A stretch of 12,839 nt of DNA, from NCBI GenBank assembly GCA_021784205.1, contig JAJXTB010000081.1, forward strand, positions 1 through 12,839, read 5' to 3'. This DNA is from Actinomycetes bacterium (GTDB lineage Bacteria > Actinomycetota > Acidimicrobiia > Acidimicrobiales > RAAP-2). Of the stretch, positions 6,751 to 12,839 are shown in pieces. Position 1 is the first letter of the stretch, and each line of letters starts with the position of its first letter. The notes under the pieces were generated by a model. That model did not search any database, was not told the DNA's origin, and saw only the letters and a program-made list of their open reading frames with translations. Position numbers and translations under genes: made by a program.

Positions 6751-7382
6751 GGACCCGCGAGGAGTTGGCCGCGCGCGTGGCCAAGGAGCTGGTCGACGGC
6801 CAGTACGTCAACCTGGGGATCGGACTGCCGACCCTCGTGCCCAACTACGTCGAGGCGGGCGTGCACGTCGTGCTGCACGCCGAGAACGGCATCCTCGGGG
6901 TCGGCCCGTACCCGAGCGAGGACGCGGTCGACGCGGACCTCATCAACGCCGGCAAAGAGACCGTCACCGTGCTGCCCGGCGCGTCGTTCTTCGACTCGGC
7001 GGCGTCCTTCGCGATGATCCGCGGCGGGCACGTCGACGTCGCGGTGCTCGGCGCCATGCAGGTATCGGCGCGCGGCGACCTCGCCAACTGGATGATCCCC
7101 GGCAAGATGGTCAAGGGCATGGGCGGGGCGATGGACCTCGTACACGGGGCCAAGCGCGTCATCGTGATGATGGAGCACGCGGCCAAGGACGGCGCCTTCA
7201 AGATCGTCAACGAGTGCACGTTGCCGCTCACCGGTCGCACGTGCGTCCAGCGGATCATCACCGATCTCTGCGTGATCGACGTCGAGCCCGACGGCCTGGT
7301 GCTGCGCGAGCTCGCCCCCGGGGTCACCGTGGACGAGGTGCGCGCCGCGACCGAGCCCGAGCTGCGCGTCGCCCTCGACTGA
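6747..7382 (+). CDS. scoB: 3-oxoacid CoA-transferase, subunit B
   Basis: Beta subunit of the same enzyme, 211 residues. The catalytic glutamate is E46 in HAENGILG (44-51), the residue that forms the glutamyl-CoA thioester in family I transferases. [13 protein letters not shown] (22-34), the GAMQVS and [22 protein letters not shown] stretches (102-132) and [13 protein letters not shown] (151-163) complete the SCOT/AtoA/PcaJ pattern. The intact glutamate argues against the CoA-transferase-like hydrolase branch. The ATG at 6747 overlaps the scoA stop, so the subunits are made in a coupled way. The gene ends 84 bases before the TetR gene. It could serve ketone-body use, 3-oxoadipate breakdown or a related acid; no thiolase is in the window to settle this. 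Confidence 0.93.
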   Translation: MRTREELAARVAKELVDGQYVNLGIGLPTLVPNYVEAGVHVVLHAENGILGVGPYPSEDAVDADLINAGKETVTVLPGASFFDSAASFAMIRGGHVDVAVLGAMQVSARGDLANWMIPGKMVKGMGGAMDLVHGAKRVIVMMEHAAKDGAFKIVNECTLPLTGRTCVQRIITDLCVIDVEPDGLVLRELAPGVTVDEVRAATEPELRVALD

Positions 7383-7423
7383 GGCTCGGCCCCGCACGAG
7401 GAACGTTCAGTAGTGTTCTGCTC

Positions 7424-7474
7424 GTGACCATCCCGGGCGACTCGCCAGCGACGCGCAGGGCCAGCCGTGGCTGA
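7424..7474 (+). CDS. Possible 16-codon leader peptide before the TetR gene
   Basis: A TANNNT-type -10 (TAGTGT, 7411-7416) is followed at the right distance by GTG 7424, so a transcript starting there would be leaderless. The frame encodes 16 residues (MTIPGDSPATRRASRG) and stops at 7472-7474, overlapping the GTG start of the TetR gene at 7467. No -35 match and no homology support it. It could be a coupling or leader peptide, or chance. Confidence 0.2.
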   Translation: MTIPGDSPATRRASRG

Positions 7475-8183
7475 GCGGCGCCGCGCGCCCGCCGGGGCCC
7501 TCGGCCCGCCGGACGGTCCGGTCAAGGCCGACGCGCGGCCGGTCCGTGGCACGCCCAAGCGGAAGGGCCAGCGCACCCGCCAGTCGCTGCTCGAGGCGGC
7601 CGAGGAGGTCTTCGGGGCCGTCGGGTACCACGACGCGTCGATCGTGAAGATCACCGAGCTCGCCGGGGTCGCCCAGGGCACCTTCTACCTGTACTTCTCG
7701 GGCAAGCAGGAGATCTTCGACGAGGTCGTCGCCGACCTGAACCAGCGGGTGCGCCACGCGATGTCCGAGGCGGCCCGCGGCGCGACGACCCGCCTCGAGG
7801 CCGAGCGGCTGGGCTTCGCGGGGTTCTTCCGGTTCACGGCCGAACACCCCGCGCTCTACCGGGTGATCCGCCAGGCGGAGTTCGTCTCGCCCCAGGCGCT
7901 GCGCAACCACTACGAGACCATCATCGAGAACTACATCCCGTTCCTCAGCGACGCCATGGACAGCGGCGAGATCGCGGCGGGGGACCCGATGGTGCTGGCG
8001 TGGTCGCTGATCGCCGTCGGCGAGGCGATCGGCATGCGCTGGATCCTCTGGAACGAGGCGCACGAGGTCCCGCCCGAGGTCTTCCACGAGATGGTCACCA
8101 TCATCGCGCGCATGCTGGGCGGCCACGCGATCGACGCCGTCGAGAGCGAGGCCGAACAGGTCGGTGCCGAGCGTGGCGACTGA
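7467..8183 (+). CDS. TetR/AcrR family transcriptional regulator
   Basis: A 238-residue TetR-type DNA-binding protein. The N-terminal helix-turn-helix is clear: RTRQSLLEAAEEVFGAVGYH (37-55) leads into SIVKITELAGVAQGTFYLYF (58-77). The remainder is an all-helical ligand-binding and dimerisation domain beginning around FFRFTAEHPALYRVIRQAEF. The first 34 residues are a Pro/Arg-rich extension uncommon in the family. The start is GTG 7467, with GCAGGG a few bases upstream. It lies between the CoA-transferase and the acyl-CoA synthetase on the same strand, so it probably senses a pathway acid or acyl-CoA and represses this cluster, possibly through the palindrome at 4666-4688. That link is inference. 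TetR assignment itself is secure. Confidence 0.93.
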   Translation: MAERRRAPAGALGPPDGPVKADARPVRGTPKRKGQRTRQSLLEAAEEVFGAVGYHDASIVKITELAGVAQGTFYLYFSGKQEIFDEVVADLNQRVRHAMSEAARGATTRLEAERLGFAGFFRFTAEHPALYRVIRQAEFVSPQALRNHYETIIENYIPFLSDAMDSGEIAAGDPMVLAWSLIAVGEAIGMRWILWNEAHEVPPEVFHEMVTIIARMLGGHAIDAVESEAEQVGAERGD

Positions 8184-8200
8184 GCCCGAGACGGTACGCG

Positions 8201-8233
8201 GGCCCGGCGCGGCCCGGCGCGGGCGCCTCGCCC
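8201..8233. repeat. Tandem decamer and small hairpin in the tetR-ligase gap
   Basis: GGCCCGGCGC occurs twice in direct tandem (8201-8220). It is followed at once by GGGCG-CCT-CGCCC (8221-8233), a 5-bp stem with a 3-base loop ending 13 bases before the ligase ATG. It might affect transcript folding near the ligase start, or simply be GC-rich slippage. Confidence 0.5.
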
Positions 8234-8246
8234 ACGGGCTGACGCG

Positions 8247-9758
8247 ATGACGACGAACCTCGACGACGCCCGGCTCGTCGGCCAGTGGCCCGCCGCGGGC
8301 GGCGCACGCGACCCCGAGCGCGTCGCCATCGTGTTCGATGGGCGCGCGATCACCTACCGCGAGCTCGAGGACCGATCGACGCGCCTCGCCCTCGCGCTGC
8401 GCGCGCGCGGTCTCGCGCCGGGCGCGCGCGTGGCGACGGTCACCGAGAACCACCCCGAGCACGTGGTGCTGCTGTTCGCCTGCGCGAAGGCCGGCCTGAT
8501 CCTCGCGCCGCTCAACTGGCGTCTCGCGCCCGAGGAGCTGCGCCACCAGGTCGAGCTCTTCGACCCCGCCCTGCTCGTCGTGTCGGCGACGCAGTGGTCG
8601 CGCGTGGCGCGCGACCCGTCGATAACCGCGACGCCGATGCTGCACCTCGAGTCGCTCGGCGAGCTCGAGGCGACGAACGACTCGAGCGAGCTCGCGCCCG
8701 TGCACGAGGACGACCCCCTGTTGCTGATCGCGACGTCGGGCACGACGGGCACGCCCAAGGGCGCACTGCTCACCCACGCGAACTGCTACTGGACGAATCG
8801 GTCGCTCGAGGCGGCGGTACCGATGAGCGCCGCCGACGTCGTCTTGCAGGTGCTCCCGCAGTACCACGTCGGCGGGTGGAACGTGCAGCCTCTGCTCGGG
8901 TGGTGGCGCGGCGCGACCGTCGTGCTCGAGTCCGCCTTTGACGAGCGGCGCATCCTGCACGCCATCGAGGACCAGCGGGTGACGACGATGATGGGCGTGC
9001 CGACCACGTATCTCATGCTCGCCCAACACCCTGACTTCGACGACGCCGATCTGACGAGCCTGCGCACGATCATCGTCGGCGGCGCCGCGATGGCCTACAC
9101 GCTGGTCGAGCGGTGGCGGGCCAAGGGCGTGGCCGTCGTCCAGGGGTACGGCCTCACCGAGGCGGCGCCCAACGTGTGCTGTCTCGCCGACGACGAGGCC
9201 ACGTGCCGGCCCGGCTCGGTCGGCCAGCCCTACCGCTACGTCGAGGCCGCCATCCGCGACGTCCACGACCGCGTGATCGAGGGCGCCGGGCGCGGTGAGT
9301 TGTGGGTGCGCGGCCCGAACGTCTTTGCCGGCTACTGGCGCAACGAGGCGGCGACGGCCGCGGTGAAGGTCGACGGCTGGCTCGACACCGGCGACGTCGC
9401 CGAGCGCGACTGCGACGGCTACTACCGCATCGTCGGGCGCACGAAGGAGATGTTCGTCTCGGGCGGCGAGAACGTCTTTCCCGTCGAGGTGGAGCGTGTC
9501 CTCACGGCGTTCCCCGACGTGGCCGAGGCCGCGGTCGTGGGCGTGAGCGACCCGACGTGGGGCGAAACGGGCGCGGCCTTCGTCGTGGCCCGGCGCGGTA
9601 CTAGCGTCGACGTCGACGAACTGGTCGCGCACTGTCGAACCTACTTGGCCGCCTTCAAGATTCCCCGGACCATCGAAGTCGTCGACCAACTGCCCCAGAC
9701 GCACATCGGCAAAGTGAACAAGGCCGCGCTGCGGTTGCGCGCGGGCGGCGGCTGCTAG
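8247..9758 (+). CDS. AMP-forming acyl-CoA synthetase (class I adenylate-forming ligase)
   Basis: A 503-residue ANL-superfamily ligase that would activate a carboxylic acid to its acyl-CoA through an acyl-adenylate, using ATP. The phosphate-binding loop TSGTTGTPKG is at 163-172, the A5 motif YGLTEAAP at 301-308, the TGD motif in WLDTGDVAERD at 378-388, the hinge GRTKEMFVSGGENVFP at 397-412, and the C-terminal catalytic lysine K489 in PQTHIGKVNK. All key residues are present and the length is normal. Substrate specificity is not readable; it resembles medium-chain or aromatic acyl-CoA ligases of the FadD/Acs type. ATG 8247 starts 63 bases after the TetR stop with only a weak ACGGG upstream. No in-frame alternative start lies in the gap. 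It is probably cotranscribed with or read through from the TetR gene. Confidence 0.93.
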   Translation: MTTNLDDARLVGQWPAAGGARDPERVAIVFDGRAITYRELEDRSTRLALALRARGLAPGARVATVTENHPEHVVLLFACAKAGLILAPLNWRLAPEELRHQVELFDPALLVVSATQWSRVARDPSITATPMLHLESLGELEATNDSSELAPVHEDDPLLLIATSGTTGTPKGALLTHANCYWTNRSLEAAVPMSAADVVLQVLPQYHVGGWNVQPLLGWWRGATVVLESAFDERRILHAIEDQRVTTMMGVPTTYLMLAQHPDFDDADLTSLRTIIVGGAAMAYTLVERWRAKGVAVVQGYGLTEAAPNVCCLADDEATCRPGSVGQPYRYVEAAIRDVHDRVIEGAGRGELWVRGPNVFAGYWRNEAATAAVKVDGWLDTGDVAERDCDGYYRIVGRTKEMFVSGGENVFPVEVERVLTAFPDVAEAAVVGVSDPTWGETGAAFVVARRGTSVDVDELVAHCRTYLAAFKIPRTIEVVDQLPQTHIGKVNKAALRLRAGGGC

Positions 9759-9804
9759 AAGCGTCGAACACGGTGGCTGGTGTTGTGCGTTCGCCGTGAT
9801 CGAC

Positions 9805-9830
9805 GTGACACCGTTGCCCTACGGTGCGAC
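9805..9830. promoter_or_regulatory. 26-bp inverted repeat upstream of the second TetR gene
   Basis: Arms GTNNCACCGT (9805-9814) and ACGGTGNNAC (9821-9830) pair in 8 of 10 positions around a six-base spacer TGCCCT. It lies 46 bases after the ligase stop and 77 bases before the TetR ATG. It could be an operator for TetR autoregulation or a weak hairpin at the end of the ligase transcript. No U-tract follows, which favours the operator reading. Confidence 0.4.
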
Positions 9831-9907
9831 ACGAGCGTGCCCGCGGCGAGTTTGAAAACAAATCACCAAATGCTGTCGTAGGCTGGAAGCGCAGTCGAAG
9901 GGGCACG

Positions 9908-10537
9908 ATGGCCAGAGTTGAACGAAATAATTCAGCGACGAAGACACACATCCTGAATTCAACGATCGAACTACTCGTCTCGCGCTCGAGTGCCGAGATA
10001 CGAATCGTCGACATCGCCAAGCACGCCAACGTCGGCATCCCGACGATCTACTACCACTACTCCTCGCGCGAGGTGCTCATCTCCGAGGCCCAGGTCGAGA
10101 ACTTCCGGCGGCTGATGGCCAACCGCAATCCCTTCCTCGAGGTGTGGCGCGAGGCGCTCGACAGCGGCGATCACGAACGCTTCGTCGAGTCCTTCCACGC
10201 CTATCACCTCTCGATCGCGTCGGACGACCTGATCGAGCCGATGTGGGAGATGGTGCGGGTCCTCGCCGACATCCGAACCGACCGCGACGCACGACGCCGA
10301 TTCGTCGAGATCCACGACGCCGCGCTCGAGGAGCGTCTCGCGATCATGGTCGACGCGCAGCGACTCGGGTGGCTGGACCCCGAGCTCGACGCCCGCGCCT
10401 TCGTCGCGCACTCGGGCACCGCCATCCTGGGGCGGATCCTGCTCGAGGGATCCGAGCACTTCGCGATCGCGCCCGAAGCGGTGCACCAGCTGATGTGGAC
10501 CGTGATCGGACCGAAGGGCGACGGGGCGGCGCACTGA
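9908..10537 (+). CDS. TetR family transcriptional regulator (second)
   Basis: A 209-residue TetR-type regulator. The helix-turn-helix is at residues 31-51 (IRIVDIAKHANVGIPTIYYHY), preceded by the typical first helix KTHILNSTIELLVS. The rest is a helical effector domain without an identifiable ligand. The start ATG 9908 is preceded by AAGGGG at 9898-9903, 4 bases away. The frame is open back to a GTG at 9824, but that start falls in the inverted repeat and has no binding site. The first 30 codons are visibly less GC-rich than the rest and use codons such as AAT, TCA, ATA and CTA that are scarce in this window. It stands 149 bases after the ligase, so it may be an independent unit. The target is unknown; the upstream inverted repeat is a candidate own operator. 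Confidence 0.92.
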   Translation: MARVERNNSATKTHILNSTIELLVSRSSAEIRIVDIAKHANVGIPTIYYHYSSREVLISEAQVENFRRLMANRNPFLEVWREALDSGDHERFVESFHAYHLSIASDDLIEPMWEMVRVLADIRTDRDARRRFVEIHDAALEERLAIMVDAQRLGWLDPELDARAFVAHSGTAILGRILLEGSEHFAIAPEAVHQLMWTVIGPKGDGAAH

Positions 10538-10788
10538 GCCGCGAGGTCGAGAGCGTGGTCGGCCGGCTGCGCCGGCACGCGAGCCAGTCGGTGCTCGCGC
10601 TCGTGCCGATTGACTACTCGACGGGGACCGCGCCGGACCGTAACGGGGAGTCGGTCGCCTCGATCGCGAGCGGCGGCGCATTCCACCCCACCGCGGCGGG
10701 ACAGATTGTCTTGGCGGGCGCGGTGCGCCGCGCGCTGGCGCCGACGGGTCTCGTCGCTACTTGCCGAAGCGCCGCTCGCGGCGGGTGA
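10538..10788 (+). pseudogene. Remnant resembling the C-terminal end of an SGNH/GDSL hydrolase
   Basis: Directly after the TetR stop, a frame with strong third-position GC bias encodes about 83 codons ending at TGA 10786-10788. It includes VVGRLRRHASQSVLALVP and then GGAFHPTAAGQIVLAGAVRRAL. FHPTAAGQ followed by a helix with LA and V is the usual block V ending of secreted SGNH/GDSL esterases. The preceding GDS block and other catalytic blocks are absent because the TetR gene occupies that space. The aspartate expected three residues before the histidine is replaced by glycine. A GTG at 10555 could start a 77-residue product, without an obvious ribosome binding site. The last 32 bases overlap the convergent prenyltransferase gene. 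I read it as a decayed fragment; a small unrelated gene is possible. Confidence 0.4.
10562..10576 (+). terminator. Short GC-rich hairpin after the second TetR gene
   Basis: GCCGGC (10562-10567) and GCCGGC (10571-10576) pair across a TGC loop, 24 bases downstream of the TetR stop. The stem is strong but no U-tract follows and it lies in the coding-like remnant, so a terminator role is weakly supported. Confidence 0.2.
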
Positions 10789-11533
10789 AGTCGCGCAACG
10801 CGCGCAGCAGGTCGATCCGGCGAAAGGCCGGCCAGTAGGGGTCGACGAAGGCGAACTCGGCGAAGGCCGACTGCCAGAGCAGGAAGCCCGAGAGCCGCGA
10901 CTCGCCGCTCGTGCGGATCACGAGGTCGATGTCGGGCAGATCGGCGGCGTAGAGGTTCTGGGCGATGCCGTCGGCGTCGATCCGCTCGGCGATCTCGTCA
11001 GCCGGGACGCCCTGGTCGGCGAGGTCGGTGACGAGCGAGCGGCACGCGTCGACGATCTCCTGGCGACCCCCGTAGCAGAGCGCGATGTTGACCGCCATCG
11101 TCGGCTCGGCGACCAGGGCCACCTCGTCGACGGCGTGCTTGGCGGCCTGGGCGAGCGACGGCGGCAGCAGGTCGAGGCTGCCGCTCACCGCGAGGGAGAA
11201 GCCGAGGCGCTGCGCCTCGGCGGGGAGCCGCTGGAAGAGGCCGTTCAGCACGTCGAAGTACGGCTCGAGCTCCTCGGCGGGCCGCTGCAGGTTCTCGGTC
11301 GAGAGCACCCACACCGTCACGGCGCGAATGTCGAGGTCCGCGCACCATGTGAGGAGCTCTTCGAACTTGGACATGCCCGCCTGGTAACTCTTGCGGTACT
11401 CGCCGCCCTCTTCCCGTGCGAAGCGGCGGTGGCCGTCCATGATCACGCCGATGTGGCGAGGCAGCGACGACGTCGGCAGGCTCGCTGCCAGACGCCGCTC
11501 GTAGAGCCGATATAGGGACCGCGACAGGGCCAC
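10757..11533 (-). CDS. uppS: Isoprenyl transferase (cis-prenyltransferase, UppS / Z-FPP synthase family)
   Basis: A 258-residue cis-prenyltransferase that condenses isopentenyl diphosphate onto an allylic diphosphate to make the polyprenyl carrier, or its short-chain Z-farnesyl precursor, for cell-wall glycan assembly. HIGVIMDGHRRFAREEG is at 27-43 with catalytic D33. VTVWVLSTENLQRP (72-85), NIALCYGGRQEI (149-160) and the diphosphate-binding RTSGESRLSGF (207-217) are intact. The closing stretch LLWQSAFAEFAF...WPAFRRIDLLRALRDF is close, as I recall it, to the mycobacterial short-chain enzyme Rv1086. The usual MDGN reads MDGH here (H35). The start is GTG 11533 with GGGGAG upstream. It is divergent from recC and convergent with the remnant at 10538-10788. 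Chain length of the product cannot be told from sequence. Confidence 0.92.
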   Translation of the reverse strand: MALSRSLYRLYERRLAASLPTSSLPRHIGVIMDGHRRFAREEGGEYRKSYQAGMSKFEELLTWCADLDIRAVTVWVLSTENLQRPAEELEPYFDVLNGLFQRLPAEAQRLGFSLAVSGSLDLLPPSLAQAAKHAVDEVALVAEPTMAVNIALCYGGRQEIVDACRSLVTDLADQGVPADEIAERIDADGIAQNLYAADLPDIDLVIRTSGESRLSGFLLWQSAFAEFAFVDPYWPAFRRIDLLRALRDFTRRERRFGK

Positions 11534-11569
11534 GAGCCTTCTCCCCGAAGTCGAACTGAAACCAATTCG

Positions 11570-11575
11570 ATGTTA
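11570..11575 (-). promoter_or_regulatory. Candidate -10 element for the prenyltransferase gene
   Basis: On the minus strand TAACAT (11575-11570) fits the TANNNT pattern, about 37 bases upstream of the GTG at 11533. No matching -35 was found at 16-18 bases, so support is limited. Confidence 0.35.
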
Positions 11576-11635
11576 CCGCCGGCATCGATCGCAGCGTCGG
11601 TGGCGCGACTCGCCGGGCGCGTCGCACGGTGCGGT

Positions 11636-11641
11636 TATCTT
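11636..11641 (+). promoter_or_regulatory. Candidate -10 element giving a leaderless recC transcript
   Basis: TATCTT (11636-11641) fits TANNNT and ends 7 bases before GTG 11649. Transcription would therefore start at or within a base or two of the start codon. No -35 match is visible. Confidence 0.35.
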
Positions 11642-11648
11642 CGGAACC

Positions 11649-12839
11649 GTGCCCGACGCCACTTTCTGGATCGGTGAGGACCTCGGCGTCCTCGCCGACG
11701 CGTTGGGCAGCGGCGACGCCCGCCCGCCCGACCCGCTGGCTCCGCTCACGGTGGTCGTGCCCAACTCGCTCGTCGGCCAGTGGCTGGAGCAGTCGCTCGC
11801 CCGGTCGCCGGGTCGATTCGGCGTCGCGGCGAACCTCGACGTGATCCTGCCCGCCACCTTCATCAGCCGGACCCTCTACGACGACCCCGCCGACTTCGAG
11901 CGCTGGGGCGTCGACGGGCTCGCGCTCGGGATGCTGAGTGCCCGCCGCGACGCGCGCGAGCTCAGCGTCACCGAGGCCTGGCGACGGGCGCAGCGTCTCG
12001 CCGACGTGCTCTACTGGCGTCCCGAGCAGTTCGACGACTACCTGGAGGCGCGCGGCAACGAGCGCGAGCGCGCGGTCGTGGCGGCGCTGTCCGAGCGCGG
12101 TGTCCTCTCGCCGTGGGCGGCGCTCGAGTTAGCGACCGAGCGGCTCGACGGTCTCGTTGGCGGGCGCCTGGTCCTGTTCGACTGCGGCGAGTTGACCACG
12201 GGCGACCTGGTGGCCCGCGTGGTTGCCCGGGTGGCCGAGCGGATTCGAGTCGAGGGGTACGTCGTCGCGCCGGCGTCCTACCACCCCACCGGCACCGCGG
12301 CACCCGACGGTGCCGTGTCACTCGCCGCGCGGTGGTCGGCCGGGGCGGCCGCGCACCTGGAGCGGTGGCGGACGTGCAATCCGACGGCCTCGTGGCAGGT
12401 GCTCGCACCGGCCGCGCGCGCGGCGGCCATGCGTGCACAGGTGGTGACCCGGCTGGCGGCGGCGCCGGCGCCATCGGCGGCGACGACAGCGACCGACTTG
12501 GTCGAGGTACACGGGGCGGTGGGCTTCGCCCGGCAGGTCGAGATCGCGCGCGACGCGATCCTCGCCGCGATCCGCGAGACCGGTGCCGCGCCGCACGACG
12601 TGCGCGTCGTGACGACCGACGCCGAGCGGTTCGTGGCGCTCATGAGCGAGTACTGGTCGCGCCACGGCGACCCGGGCGCGCCGTCACTCCAGTTCGAGGT
12701 CGCCGACCCTTGCGTCGCGCACGCGAGCGCTCGCCTACGCGGGTTCGCGACGCTGCTCGCGACGGTCGCCTCACACGCCACGGTCTTTGACGTTGTGGCA
12801 CTGCTCAGTGAGCCGGCGGTCCAGGAGGGCCTCGGGATC
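11649..12839 (+). CDS. recC: Exodeoxyribonuclease V gamma subunit RecC (3' end outside window)
   Basis: The frame is open without a stop for 397 codons to the window end. Its N-terminus follows the RecC pattern: PDPLAPLTVVVPNSLVGQWL (27-46, a helicase-like Walker A region without the lysine), ANLDVILPATFI (60-71), then a long helical region. Near residues 282-300 it reads DLVEVHGAVGFARQVEIARD, the counterpart of the HSCHGPxREVEVL motif of RecC, followed by DVRVVTTDAERFVALM and a second-domain FDVVALLSEPAVQEGLGI matching the RecC leucine-rich 'lldLL..paV...fgi' stretch. RecC is the Chi-reading subunit of RecBCD, acting in double-strand break repair; recB and recD are not in view. The start is GTG 11649. 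It lacks a good Shine-Dalgarno and is probably leaderless. Full-length RecC is about 1,000-1,100 residues, so roughly a third is visible. Confidence 0.85.
   Translation, partial: MPDATFWIGEDLGVLADALGSGDARPPDPLAPLTVVVPNSLVGQWLEQSLARSPGRFGVAANLDVILPATFISRTLYDDPADFERWGVDGLALGMLSARRDARELSVTEAWRRAQRLADVLYWRPEQFDDYLEARGNERERAVVAALSERGVLSPWAALELATERLDGLVGGRLVLFDCGELTTGDLVARVVARVAERIRVEGYVVAPASYHPTGTAAPDGAVSLAARWSAGAAAHLERWRTCNPTASWQVLAPAARAAAMRAQVVTRLAAAPAPSAATTATDLVEVHGAVGFARQVEIARDAILAAIRETGAAPHDVRVVTTDAERFVALMSEYWSRHGDPGAPSLQFEVADPCVAHASARLRGFATLLATVASHATVFDVVALLSEPAVQEGLGI

Noticed and set aside
7407..9704. 765-codon open frame on the minus strand opposite the TetR and acyl-CoA synthetase genes
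   Set aside because: It is rich in Arg, Gly, Asp and His with no recognisable domain, as expected from the antisense of GC-rich codons. The plus strand carries two clearly assigned genes.
9851..9862. TTTG-AAAA-CAAA symmetry before the second TetR gene
   Set aside because: Four-base arms in an AT-rich stretch; flanking bases do not extend the symmetry.
11201..11221. 9-bp hairpin GCCGAGGCG / CGCCTCGGC in uppS
   Set aside because: A stem of this size is roughly expected by chance in 12.8 kb of very GC-rich coding DNA, and it encodes conserved-looking protein sequence.
11551..11570. TCGAA...TTCGA inverted repeat upstream of uppS
   Set aside because: Only 5 bp arms around 10 bases; too short to support an operator.
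1..12839. Search for tRNA, rRNA, CRISPR arrays, transposases and attachment-site repeats
   Set aside because: No repeat-spacer pattern, no tRNA-like cloverleaf ending and no transposase or integrase motif was seen on either strand by eye.

Overview
The window is very GC-rich, uses GTG as well as ATG starts, and is densely packed. No stretch longer than about 220 bases lacks a gene. The content fits a high-GC actinobacterium: an Rv1086-like cis-prenyltransferase, a RecC-type exonuclease V subunit, several TetR regulators, and CoA-activating catabolic enzymes beside a Liv-type transporter. I suspect a deep lineage such as Acidimicrobiia, but the sequence alone does not prove this.

Region 1 (1-4584, minus strand) is a branched-chain amino acid type (HAAT) ABC transporter operon transcribed leftward: binding protein livK, ATPases livG and livF, permeases livH and livM. 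livM runs off the left edge. livG-livF, livF-livH and livH-livM overlap by 4 bases, which indicates translational coupling. livK is the only gene separated by a gap (16 bases). A 19-bp stem-loop lies in the first codons of livG.

Region 2 (4585-4733) is a divergent control region. It holds a good minus-strand promoter for livK, -10 candidates for the rightward genes, and a 23-bp near-palindrome between them that could be a shared operator.

Region 3 (4734-9758, plus strand) is a catabolic run: a serine beta-lactamase-fold hydrolase (family VIII esterase-like), both subunits of a succinyl-CoA:3-oxoacid type CoA-transferase, a TetR regulator, and an AMP-forming acyl-CoA synthetase. With the transporter it reads as an uptake, ester or lactone cleavage, and CoA-activation module for an organic acid. 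The substrate cannot be named from the sequence.

Region 4 (9759-10788, plus strand) holds a palindrome, a second TetR regulator with an unusually AT-rich 5' end, and a short coding remnant resembling the C-terminal end of an SGNH/GDSL hydrolase.

Region 5 (10757-12839) is housekeeping-like: a minus-strand cis-prenyltransferase, and divergent from it a RecC gene, probably leaderless, that runs off the right edge. I saw no tRNA, rRNA, CRISPR array, transposase or attachment site.
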